Source: Anthoceros angustus | Lineage: Eukaryota > Streptophyta > Anthocerotopsida > Anthocerotales > Anthocerotaceae | DNA length: 64,000 bases | Direction of reading: 5' to 3' | Assembly: GCA_010909165.1 (NCBI GenBank) | Contig: VJWM01000144.1 | Coordinates: 248,001-312,000 of the forward strand | Shown: positions 11,688 through 21,190 of the stretch, in pieces | How the letters are laid out: every line of letters starts with the position of its first letter | Numbering within the stretch: the first letter of the stretch is position 1 | Translations under genes and position numbers: made by a program | Notes under the pieces: model-generated | What the model saw: the letters and a program-made list of their open reading frames with translations, nothing else | What the model was told of the DNA's origin: nothing | The model's database searches: none

Positions 11688-13120
11688 CCGCCATATCCAA
11701 AACATGCATAGCTATTACTTCCCACCTCCTTGCTCCTCCTCATGGCGCGCTTTCGGCTTGGGCAACAACTCCATCCATCTTGTCTTGCTCCTCTTTCAAA
11801 AGGCCTCCCAAGACTCTTGCTTCACACTCTTTGGGACATACTTGGGGTGCGCTTTTTGTCCTTGCAAGAAATAACGGGCTTCCTTCCTAACATTGTTCCT
11901 CCAAAACTTCAGATTAGGGTTCAGAAATTGCAAGACAATGCTGTCAAAAGACCATGGACCACTCAAAGTCTGCCTGATACATGTCTCAACATGAAGCACA
12001 CACGCTTCAGTTTGCTTCCAAAAGGGATGTATGAGAGGATTGCAGAGAGGCGGGTTGCAAAATGCACTCATCCTTCATGGGCAAAAGGAGGGATCCACGA
12101 AGATGTAGCTACAAAGACTGAAGCATGTTTAGTGCATAGCCTCCAAATATGGCATAAAACGATGCCCTTCGCCCGCCATATCCAAAACATGCATAGCTAT
12201 TACTTCCCACCTCCTTGCTCCTCCTCATGGCGGGTTTTGGCTTGGGCAACAACTCCATCCATCTTGTCTTGCTCCTCTTTCAAAAGGCCTCCCAAGATTT
12301 CTTGCTTCACACTCTTTGGGACATACTTGGGTGCGCTTTTGTCCTTGCAAGAAATAACGGGCTTCCTTCCTAACATTGTTCCTCCAAAACTTGATTAGGG
12401 TTCAAATTGCAAGACAATCTTGTCAAAGACCATGGACCACTCAAAGTCTGCACGATACATGTCTCAACATGAAGCACACACGCTTGATTTGCTTCCAAAA
12501 GGGATGTATGAGAGGATTGCAGAGAGGCGGGTTGCAAAATGCACTCATCCTTCATGGGCAAAAGGAGGGATCCACGAAGATGTAGCTACAAAGACTGAAG
12601 CATGTTTAGTGCATAGCCTCCAAATATGGCATAAAACGATGCCCTTCGCCCGCCATATCCAAAACATGCATAGCTATTACTTCCCACCTCCTTGCTCCTC
12701 CTCATGGCGTTTTTGCTTTGGGCAACAACTCCATCCATCTTGTCTTGCTCCTCTTTCAAAAGGCCTCCCAAGATTTCTTGCTTCACACTCTTTGGGACAT
12801 ACTTGGGTGCGCTTTTGTCCTTGCAAGAAATAACGGGCTTCCTTCCTAACATTGTTCCTCCAAAACTTGATTAGGGTTCAAATTGCAAGACAATACGTCA
12901 AAGACCATGGACCACTCAAAGTCTGCACGATACATGTCTCAACATGAAGCACACACGCTTGATTTGCTTCCAAAAGGGATGTATGAGAGGATTGCAGAGA
13001 GAGCGGTTGCAAAATGCACTGTCCTTCATGGGCAAAAGGAGGACCACACGAAGATGTAGCTGCACAAGACCAAGAAGATGTTTAGTGCATAGCCTCCAAA
13101 TATGGCATAAAACGATGCCC
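11688..13120. repeat. Three tandem copies of a ~480-bp unit in CACTA
   Basis: The landmark CGCCCGCCATATCCAAAACA occurs at about 11688, 12171 and 12648; a second landmark, CCAAAAGGGATGTATGAGAG, at about 12017, 12494 and 12969. Copies differ mainly by short deletions. The minus strand reads as a repeated charged segment (VPKSVKQE, LLKEEQDKMDG), so the unit may derive from an exon. The third copy fades near 13120. Confidence 0.88.
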
Positions 13121-13728
13121 TTGGCCTCCAAATCGAGAGATGCCGCAGAAGAAATTCTGTGCCTCCAAAATTTCATCTGGGGCACGAAATTTCAGCCCCT
13201 ACTGTGACGACATTTCGGGCTGAAATTTCATCTTCAGCGACATTTCGAGCTACAAAACTAAAAATGCCACCAAACATTGAAGACAACCAAGGATGGATGT
13301 GGGCAGCAAGCACCGTGATGGACATCGTGCACCCTTTTCCTCTTGGGCCCCTAGAGCACTTTATGTCCAAATCTCGACATTCCATTGGAATGATATCGAC
13401 ATCTTCCTCGATCCAAGATCATGAGGAAGATGCGATCTTCTCTCCTCGGCAGTATAGCAACTTTTGCTTGCTCTGCTCGCCACCCTCCAAGTCCCGCTCG
13501 ACTAGTTGAAGATGAACATTGTTCCTCCAAAATTTCATCGGAAGGGTGTCCTACAGCTTTAGGAGGGCAGTGTTTGAGCTCCTTCTGCACTCTTCACATG
13601 CTTCACAAAATTAGACCACAGATGTTGTCTTCGTCAGTACCATGTTGATAGCTTCAAGCTTCTAACGTTCTCCTGCGGGTTCGGTCAATTGCTCTTCAAC
13701 TTCTACCAATAGTGCATCATGGTTACCG
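13121..13728. other. CACTA interior, no clear gene
   Basis: Contains short minus-strand frames (13173-13385, 13351-13590) and three uses of a phrase near CGACATTTCGGGC, but no recognised domain. It could be intron or exon sequence of the neighbouring minus-strand ORF. Confidence 0.3.
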
Positions 13729-14537
13729 CTAAGGTAACGCCGTCCAACGCAGCATGTATGGCTCATGGCGGGTTTGGGCGGAAGGACCTTGGTGCACTCT
13801 GGATGTATTGCGGCGCCGTGCATTTGTCCCCAACCACCTCCTCTGCAGCTTGTGCATCACAGAGCCCCTTCTATAGGAGGCGATAGGCGTCCCCAGCGGC
13901 CGGGTGATCCTGGTCGCCGCTTTTGCCTTCACACAGCGGCGCCCTTCCTCGTCCAAGTCTGAATCGCTCTCCATGATTTTATGAGCTGGTGTGAGCCCAT
14001 GCCCGTTCTTCAAATATGGCGCACACTCATCCTTGTGAAATCTGGCCTCTTCGTCGGTGTCTTCATCCTCTCCCGAACATGCAGTGGCTAATGCCCTAGC
14101 TGACCAGGCTCGCGTTTTTGGTCCTTCACCCCGCTCGGGCGTAGATGACGTCCCACGCCGTTGTCTCCGCCATCCGACCCTCCCACCCATGGAGGAACTT
14201 ACCCTTAACTTGCCCACCGCGCTTCCTCCCTCTTGTTCCATTGCCGTCGGAAGCCTTGAGAGGCAAATCAAAGTCCTCCTCCTCCTTTCCCCGGCATCTT
14301 CAAGAAGTCGAGACTTTGCCAGCTCTTTCACCGCCGCCACTTGCCCTTGAGCTCTCCGTGGCCGAGCAATTCGCGCCGCTTCGAGTTCCGTGAATTCTGA
14401 TTTGGGTCCAGCCTAGTCCGTCCGTCCACCGTGGCCTCCACAGCAGCATCTCCTGCTACTAATGCCGCTGTCGCCAGGCGCCGGGTCTCGAAATCGGGCT
14501 CCGCTCGCAGTTGAATCTTCCTCGTCGTTTTAGGCAT
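13729..14537 (-). CDS. CACTA-internal ORF, Arg/Glu-rich, unknown
   Basis: Minus-strand coding candidate starting MPKTTRKIQLRAEPDFETRR at 14537 and running to about 14328, then continuing one frame over as KELAKSRLLEDAGERRRR to 13729. Total about 270 residues with one frame change near 14330. Rich in Arg and Glu, with an acidic patch (GEDEDTDEE) and no membrane segment; it could be nuclear. A second copy of its start lies at about 15492 because the region is tandemly duplicated. No family recognised; element protein or captured host gene are both possible. Confidence 0.4.
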
Positions 14538-16255
14538 CTACGACACAAGACTGGCTGTGATTCACGGGAGCTTTGGAAAGGTCAGCTTACAGATTGGGCG
14601 GAGGAAAAAAAAGGAGAACATACCTCAACCTTAGCCGGTTTAGACCACGCTTGCTGATGTGTCCTCCAGTCTGGCGCCTGATCTGCGTAGTAAGAATTTC
14701 AAAGTAGGGTTGTCACGGCGGTGTGCTTGAAACCCTGGCGAGAATTGCAGAGCAAGGGAGAAGAGAGGACGAACAAAGTCACATGGACTTCGTCTCAGAT
14801 CAGAACGAAAGACAAGTTTCATTTCGGGATGTAACATGGCGGAAACCAACTCAAACTACAGGTTTATTATCCATTATTTACGGTCCATATATAGGCGTAA
14901 GTGTCCTTGGCCTTTGGTACCCAAGTTCACCATCCGACCCAAACTCGGCTTTGAAGCCCAAGGAGTCATTATTTGCTTTTTCAAGTCCAAGGAAAAGTTT
15001 TGCAATTTTCATGAGCCAAGGAAACCCATTTCATCGCGAGCCTATATAGGCCATGTAATTGCTTTTCACCCTAAGTCCAATCCGAGGCGTGAGTGTCCTT
15101 GGATTTGGTGCCCATGGCAACTTCACCATCCGACCACCACGGCCCAAGCCCAAGGAAATGTTATTTGAATTTTCGATGGGTTTTGTTAACCATGGTTCGT
15201 CAAACCATGGATTCACGAACTCAAAGTCCAAGGAAACTCGTCGACCCTAAAGTGTCCTGTCTCGACCACTTGAGAGCAAGATCGGCGGGCACTTTCACCG
15301 CCGCCACTTGCCCTTGAGCTCTCCGTGGCCGAGCAATTCGCGCCGCTTCGAGTTCCGTGAATTACTGACGGTTGGGTCCGGCCTAGTCCGTCCGTCCACC
15401 GTGGCCTCCACAGATCTCCTGCTACTAATGCTGCCGCCAGCGGGTCTCGAATCGGGCTCGCTCGCTTGAATCTTCCTCGTCGTTTTAGGCATCTCGACAC
15501 AAGACCGGGCTGTGATTCACGGAGCTTTGGAAAGGTCAGCTTACAGATTGGGCGGAGGAAAAAAAAGGAGAACATACCTCAACCTTAGCCGGTTTAGACC
15601 ACGCTTGCTGATGTGTCCTCCAGTCTAGCGCCTGATCTGCGTAGTAAGAATTTCAAAGTAGGATTGTCACGGCGGTGTGCTTGAAACCCTGCGACTGAGA
15701 ATTGGTACAGAACAAGGGAGAAGAGAGGACGAACAAAGTCACATGGACTTCCTCTAGGGCAGAACGCAGACAAGTTTCATTTCGGGATGTAACATGGCGG
15801 AAACCAACTCAAACTACAGTGGTTTATTATCCATTATTTACGGTCCATATATAGGCGTAAGTGTCCTTGGCCTTTGGTACCCAAGTTCACCATCCGACCC
15901 AAACTCGGCTTTGAAGCCCAAGGAGTCATTATTTATTTGCTTTTTCAAGTCCAAGGAAAAGTTTTGCAATTTTCATGAGCCAAGGAAACCCATTTCATCG
16001 CGAGCCTATATAGGCCATGTAATTCTTTCTTTCACCCTAAGTCCAATCCGAGGCGTGAGTGTCCTTGGAGTTTGGTGCCCATGGCAACTTCACCATCCGA
16101 CCACCACGGCCCAAGCCCAAGGAAATGTTATTTGAATTTTCGATGGGTTTTGTTAACCATGGTTCGTCAAACCATGGATTCACGAACTCAAAGTCCAAGG
16201 AAACTCGGTCGACCCTAAAGTGTCCTGTCTCTGACCACTTGAGAGCAAGATCGGC
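14327..16255. repeat. Tandem duplication, ~965-bp unit
   Basis: 14327-15291 is repeated as 15292 to about 16255. Landmarks: CACCGCCGCCACTTGCCCTT at both starts and CAGATTGGGCGGAGG at 14591 and 15545. The joint near 15287 shares CTTTCA between the two parental sequences. Copies differ by many 1-5 bp indels. Confidence 0.88.
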
Positions 16256-19135
16256 CGGGCACTTTCATCAGATACGTGTTCGGGCACGCCGATCAGATCC
16301 AAGCTCAGGCACGCCGCAGCCATGTGGCAGTGTAACGCCTGTTTGCATTTGGGTGCACATGGCATGCTGCCATTGGTCACACTTGGACACCATAGGGGGC
16401 CCCCGCCGCCCATCCTCCTCGTCGATGCCGAGCCCAATTCGGACAAGGTTGCGCACACATTATCGGCAAGCGGCGCTCATGATTCGCAAGTCAAGGATAT
16501 TTTAACCAAACCCTAACTCAAGTTTTCCTTGGGCTTGGTGTAACCAAACCCTAACTCATGTTTCCCATGGGTTATGGTGTACCCTAACCCTAACCCGAAA
16601 GCCAAGGAGACTTGGGTTTCCATGGCTATATATGCCTCCATGGCCGGGATATGTAACTAGGGTTTATGGTTTGACCGAAACGAATCTTGTTGACCACTCG
16701 ATTTCGCACACCATCCGGCTCTCGATTACATCACTTGTCTAAAGGCACGGGCATTTCATATGGAATGCACGTCATTGAATCCACTCGCCGCTGGTGCATC
16801 CATTAGTGCGGATGGGCATAAATGGAGGCATTGCTTGTTTGGCACACTCGACTCGGCTCGGATTTGCATGGTGCGTTTGGTCTTCCCACGAAGCCCGAAT
16901 CCAGGCCTTCTTATTCTGTCCTCCTAGATTTGCATGAAGCGCGCCTTAAGCCCATCCTTGCCCTCGCGCCGCAAAGGTGAATTTTTTGCTCGCTGACGTG
17001 CTTCATGGTTCCGCGCTAACTGCTCCTCACAACGGCTTTCGAAACGGCGCGAGGGCAAGGAAGAACGGCTTCCCAATGTCTGGAGGAAATGGCCCCAGCA
17101 ATCCGGATGGCAGCTGGGCGGCGGAGTGCCTAGAGATTTATCGCCAGACATGGGAGCAGGCCTGGTCGAATCGGAGGCTTCGGCGACCCACACATCGATG
17201 AGGATGCGACGCTTCCCCCAATCTGGAGGCCTTGGATTTCAAGAGGCGGGTAATGGAGATGGGCGATGCTTCATGGAAATTATTGCCTCCTGAGGCTCCC
17301 CGAGAGCGCCCGGACCTAGGTTGTGGCTTCCTTGATTGGATTGAAGCACAACGACACTTTTGCAAGTCTACTACAGAGTCGCCAACGCGATGTGTCCTCC
17401 ATCGCGATCTGCGTAGTAAGAATTTCAAAGTAGGGTTGTCACGGTGTGCTTGAAACCCTGGCGAGAATTAGTAGAACAAGGGAGAAGAGAGGACGAACAA
17501 AGTCACATGGACTTCGTCTCGGTGGCCGATACAAGTTTCATTTCGGGATGTAACATGGCGGAAACCAACTCAAACTACAGGTTTATTATCCATTATTTAC
17601 GGTCCATATATAGGCGTAAGTGTCCTTGGCCTTTGGTACCCAAGTTCACCATCCGACCCAAACTCGGCTTTGAAGCCCAAGGAGTCATTATTTGCTTTTT
17701 CAAGTCCAAGGAAAAGTTTTGCAATTTTCATGAGCCAAGGAAACCCATTTCATCGCGAGCCTATATATAGGCCATGTAATTGCTTTCACCCTAAGTCCAA
17801 TCCGAGGCGTGAGTGTCCTTGGATTTGGTGCCCATGGCAACTTCACCATCCGACCGACCACGGCTCCGAAGCCCAAGGAAATGTTATTTGAATTTTCGAT
17901 GGGTTTTGTTAACCATGGTTAACCATGGTTCGTCAAACCATGGATTCACGAACTCAAAGTCCAAGGAAACTCGTCGACCCTAAAGTGTCCTGTCGACCAC
18001 TTGAGAGCAAGATCGGCGGGCACTTTCACGATCGTGTTGAGCACGATCGAGATCAAGCTCGAGCACGCGCAGCCATGTGGCGTGCTTGCATTTGGGTGCA
18101 CATGGCATGCGCCATTGGTCACACTTGACACCATAGGGGCCCCGCGCGCCATCCTCCTCGTCGATCTGAGCCCAATTCCGGAGTATTGCGCACACATTAT
18201 CGGCAAGCGGTTTCCGATGATTACGGCAAGAAGGATATTTTAACCAAACCCTAACTCAAGTTTTCCTTGGGCTTGGTGTAACCAAACCCTAACTCATGTT
18301 TCCCATGGGTTATGGTGTACCTAACTAACCGAAAGCCAAGGAGACTTGGGTTTCCATGGCTATATATGCCTCCATGGCGGGATATGTAACTAGGGTTTAT
18401 GGTTTGGTGGAAAGCGAATCTTGTTGACCACTCGATTTCGCACACCATCACGGCTCTCGATTACATCACTTGTCTAAAGGCAGCGGGCATTTCATATGGA
18501 ATGCACGTCATTGAATCCACTCGGTTTCTCGGCGTGGCGAGCATCCATTAGTGCGGATGGGCATAAATGGAGGCATTGCTTGTTTGGCACACTCGACTCG
18601 GCCGGTTGCATGGTGCGTTTGGTCTTCCCACGAAGCCCGAATCCAGCCTTCTTATTTTGTCCTCCTAGATTTGCATGAAGCGCGCCTTAAGTTCTTCCTT
18701 GCCCTTGCCCTCGCGCCGCAAAGGTGAATTTTCTTTCGTGCTTCATGGTTCCTTCGCTCCTCACAGCTTTCGAGGCAAGGAAGAACGGCTTCCCAATGTC
18801 TGGAGGAAATGGCCCGCAATCGGATGGCGGCGGAGTGCCTAGATTTATCGCGGACATGGGAGCGAACTGGTCGAATCGGAGGCTTCCGGCGCGCGACCCA
18901 CACACGTCAGATGAGGATGCAGACCGGCTTCTGGCGCCCCAATCTACGGCGGAGGCCTTGGATTTCAAGAGGCGGGTAATGGAGATGGGGCGATGCTTCA
19001 TGGAAATTATTGCCCTCTCGGAGGCTCCCTGTCGAGAGCGCCCAGACCTAGGTTGTGGCTTCCTTGATTGGATTGAAGCACAACGACACTTTTTGCAAGT
19101 CTACTACAGAGCTGCTCAACGGCGATGTGGAGATG
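15637..19135. repeat. Tandem duplication, ~1.75-kb unit
   Basis: 15637-17404 is repeated as 17405 to about 19135. Landmark GATCTGCGTAGTAAGAATTT at 15637 and 17405. The joint near 17390 shares GATGTG between parental sequences. Because the first half overlaps the 965-bp duplication, the 'ACAAACTACAG...TTATTATCC' module ends up in three copies (about 14850, 15800, 17570). Confidence 0.88.
16503..16600. repeat. Telobox-like cluster
   Basis: Three AACCCTAAC-type motifs, including CCCTAACCCTAACCCG at about 16583. A decayed second copy is at 18243-18330. Too few units for a telomere; teloboxes are common in plant promoters. Confidence 0.5.
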
Positions 19136-19143
19136 ATCAGTAA
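18724..19143 (+). CDS. CACTA-internal ORF, unknown, C-terminal part
   Basis: Open plus-strand frame of 139 residues ending at a TAA, with LDFKRRVMEMGRCFMEIIAL and GCGFLDWIEAQRHFLQVYYR, which read like real helical protein. The upstream copy of the same sequence (about 16977-17430) is frame-broken. Could be the last exon of a captured host gene. No family recognised; start uncertain. Confidence 0.4.
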   Translation: MNFLSCFMVPSLLTAFEARKNGFPMSGGNGPQSDGGGVPRFIADMGANWSNRRLPARDPHTSDEDADRLLAPQSTAEALDFKRRVMEMGRCFMEIIALSEAPCRERPDLGCGFLDWIEAQRHFLQVYYRAAQRRCGDDQ

Positions 19144-19312
19144 GGAGGGAATTTTCAGCTTGTCCCCGCCTGTCGCAGGCCCCCTTTTGTTCTCGTTTTA
19201 CAGGTCGCCCTAGCCCAAGCCTTAACTGATGTACACGCCGGTTACCTCTACGATTTTTCTTTTTAGGGTAATAAGACGTGGTTTATCATCAAAACCCATT
19301 CTAAATTAGTGC

Positions 19313-19741
19313 TGTTGTAAACGACCGGTACTCGTCGTAAAGAGTCTTGTTGTAAACTCTACAGGGGTGTAGTAAACTATGGGATGTTGTAAAATACCAT
19401 TGGCATGTTGTAAAAGAACCCGTTGTAATGGAGAAAGTCCTGTAGTAAATTGATGGCCCGTAGTAAACAAACATGCCATCGTTGTAACATCCATAAGCTC
19501 TGTTGTAAGTAACAAGTGCCCCGTAGTAAAATCCATTTTGTTTTGCCACGTCAGCTGTTGCGCCTTTGGCAAAACAAGCCTAGTAAAAGTGGGAATGAGG
19601 TTTAGTAAATTCGGGGCTATACTTGAAAATAATACATAGACTTGAAACGGTGCCTTCAATTGACGTAGTAAAATGGGCGACGTGGTAAAATGCACCCTGT
19701 TGTAAAGCGCAATTAGTAAAAGTACACTTTTCCTAGTAGTG
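19313..19741. repeat. CACTA right end with subterminal repeats
   Basis: About 18 short direct repeats of the form (T/C)GT(A/T)GTAAA spaced roughly 15-30 bp apart, ending in the terminal inverted repeat. A minus-strand open frame of 178 residues across this repeat array is a by-product of the repeats, not a gene. Confidence 0.85.
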
Positions 19742-20948
19742 AAATGACCTTCCTCTACGGCGACCTCAAACACAAGATCTACATGGAAATACCAAGGCAT
19801 ACAAGTTAAGGACAATACAATGCTCGGAATTACTAAAAGCACTTTACGGCCTCAAACAAAGTGCTCTTGAATGGTATGAAAAATTAGATGTCACCCTTCG
19901 TGACCTAGGCTTCACTAGACTAAGCTCGATAGCAATATCTATATCAATAGACTTAATGGTCATTTTATTGTTCTAGGCGTCACGTTGATGATATCGTACT
20001 AATGTCTAACTCAAAGCACGTCCTAGAAAACACTCGTAAAATGCTTGCTGAGCGATTCTCAATGACCACATGTCGAGAGCTTTCCTTTTGCCTAGGTATT
20101 CAAATTGTTAGAGATAGAAATGCTAGAAGTTTATTCATCCATCAGTCTAAATACATACAAGAGATTTTAGTTAAATACAAAATGATAGATTCTAAGCCTA
20201 TTTCTACACCCATGGAAACTAACCAAAAGCTAACTGAGGATGATGAACAAGAATATGATGCCAATGATCATAGCACCGATGAGGTGCCTTACTCTTCCGC
20301 CCTCGGAAGTTTAATGTATTTAATGGTCTGCACTAGACCAGACCTTGCATTTTCAGTGGGAGCTTTATCTAAGTTCTTATCCGCTCCTACTCAAGTTCAT
20401 TGGAAGGCAGTAAAGAGGATCTTCAGATATTTGAGAGCAACCCCAGATATGGGATTACTTTATCATTCTCAAATCCAACAGACCAACATCTACAACTCGA
20501 GGTTCAGCTGATGCCGATCACGGGCAATGTAGACAACAGAAAGAGCATAAGCGGCTATGTCTTCTTACTCGGCGGACAACAAACAATCTCACCCAATGTG
20601 GTTTAGTAAATTCGGGGCTATTTCGCTAACCCACGCATGCAAGGAAGGACTCTGGCAGCTTTACGAGCTTGCAGAGTTAGGAGAAATCCAGCAAATACCA
20701 AGACCCTTGCATTGCGACAATCAGGGGGCTATTTCGCTAACCTACAGCTCGAAATTCCACGCTCGAACAAAACACGTGGAGGTACAATTTCATTTTATAA
20801 GACAAGTCGTGAGCGATCGCAAATTTATAGTCCTCTACTGCCCAACGGAGATGATGACAGCAGATGTGCTAACAAAGGCACTCAGCAAAGTGAAGCACCA
20901 AGAACATTCCTTCAACATGGGATTAAGAAGCTTACCACATATATAATA
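19742..20948 (+). pseudogene. Copia-1 reverse transcriptase C-terminal part and RNase H
   Basis: Resumes at FLYGDLKHKIYMEIP, the continuation of the RT cut at 10566. A long clean frame (20002-20511) gives the fingers-palm region with DDIVLMSNS just upstream (the catalytic DD of RT), then SSALGSLMYLMVCTRPDLAF. RNase H reads HCDNQGAISLTYSSKFHARTKHVEVQFHFIRQ (20710-20800), standard for Copia, ending in TAA near 20946. A mosaic patch at 20600-20632 replaces the expected RNase H SSCEAEY segment. Confidence 0.9.
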
Positions 20949-20985
20949 GCTTAAGAAAGGTCATAGAACCTAAGAGCTAGGCGCT

Positions 20986-20994
20986 AAGTGGGAG
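20986..20994 (+). promoter_or_regulatory. Copia-1 polypurine tract
   Basis: AAGTGGGAG directly before the 3' LTR; primes plus-strand DNA synthesis in LTR elements. Confidence 0.85.
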
Positions 20995-21185
20995 TGTTAA
21001 CGATGTAGCACCTAGCCCTTAGGGCACGATTCACATAAAGCGTAACTTAATAGGCACATAACGAACGTCACGTGATTTGCATAACACATGACGCTTGGGC
21101 ACAACCTTGTGTATTTGAGCACTTCGCCATGCTTATTATTCAATCCATTCTGAACAATCGATCCGGTCCATATGCGACCTTCACA
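20995..21185 (+). repeat. Copia-1 3' LTR
   Basis: 191 bp, TGTTAACG to TTCACA. It lacks bases present in the 5' LTR mainly where that LTR has CAG or CTG (AAAGCAGAAC becomes AAAGCGTAAC; TTCTGCTCTGCC becomes TTCGCC). Followed by the AATGC target duplication. Confidence 0.93.
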
Positions 21186-21190
21186 AATGC

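Larger units (their letters stand above)
10567..19741. mobile_element. CACTA (En/Spm) DNA transposon
   Basis: The right terminus read inward is CACTACTAGGAAAAGTGT, the classic CACTA signature. The left terminus reads CACATCTAGGAAAACGTGT, an imperfect match. A 3-bp AAA duplication flanks it (10564-10566 and 19742-19744), and removing one copy rejoins the Copia RT frame. Both ends carry dense subterminal repeats of the form GTAGTAAA or TTGTAAA. I do not recognise a TNP2-type transposase inside, so it may be a non-autonomous carrier of unrelated sequence. The interior has three tandem-duplicated blocks. Confidence 0.88.
6331..21185 (+). mobile_element. Copia-1 LTR retrotransposon, with nested CACTA
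   Basis: Complete Ty1/Copia element. Both LTRs start TGTTA and end CACA. A perfect methionine-tRNA primer site follows the 5' LTR and a purine tract precedes the 3' LTR. The 5-bp target duplication AATGC is at 6326-6330 and 21186-21190. Gene order is gag, protease, integrase, RT, RNase H, diagnostic of Copia. Removing the nested CACTA element and its 3-bp duplication leaves about 5.7 kb, a normal Copia size. Coding frames are broken at many points, so it is non-autonomous as written. The 3' end with its LTR is tandemly duplicated outside the element (see 20879-24007). Confidence 0.93.

Noticed and set aside
11688-13120. CRISPR-like array
   Set aside because: Three ~480-bp near-identical units with no short repeat-spacer structure; a plant tandem duplication.
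16570-16600. Interstitial telomere
   Set aside because: Only two or three CCCTAA units, inside a CACTA interior and partly decayed in the duplicate; better seen as telobox-like words.
19301-19842. 178-residue minus-strand frame
   Set aside because: Lies over the CACTA subterminal repeat array; its repeated residues mirror the GTAAA repeats.
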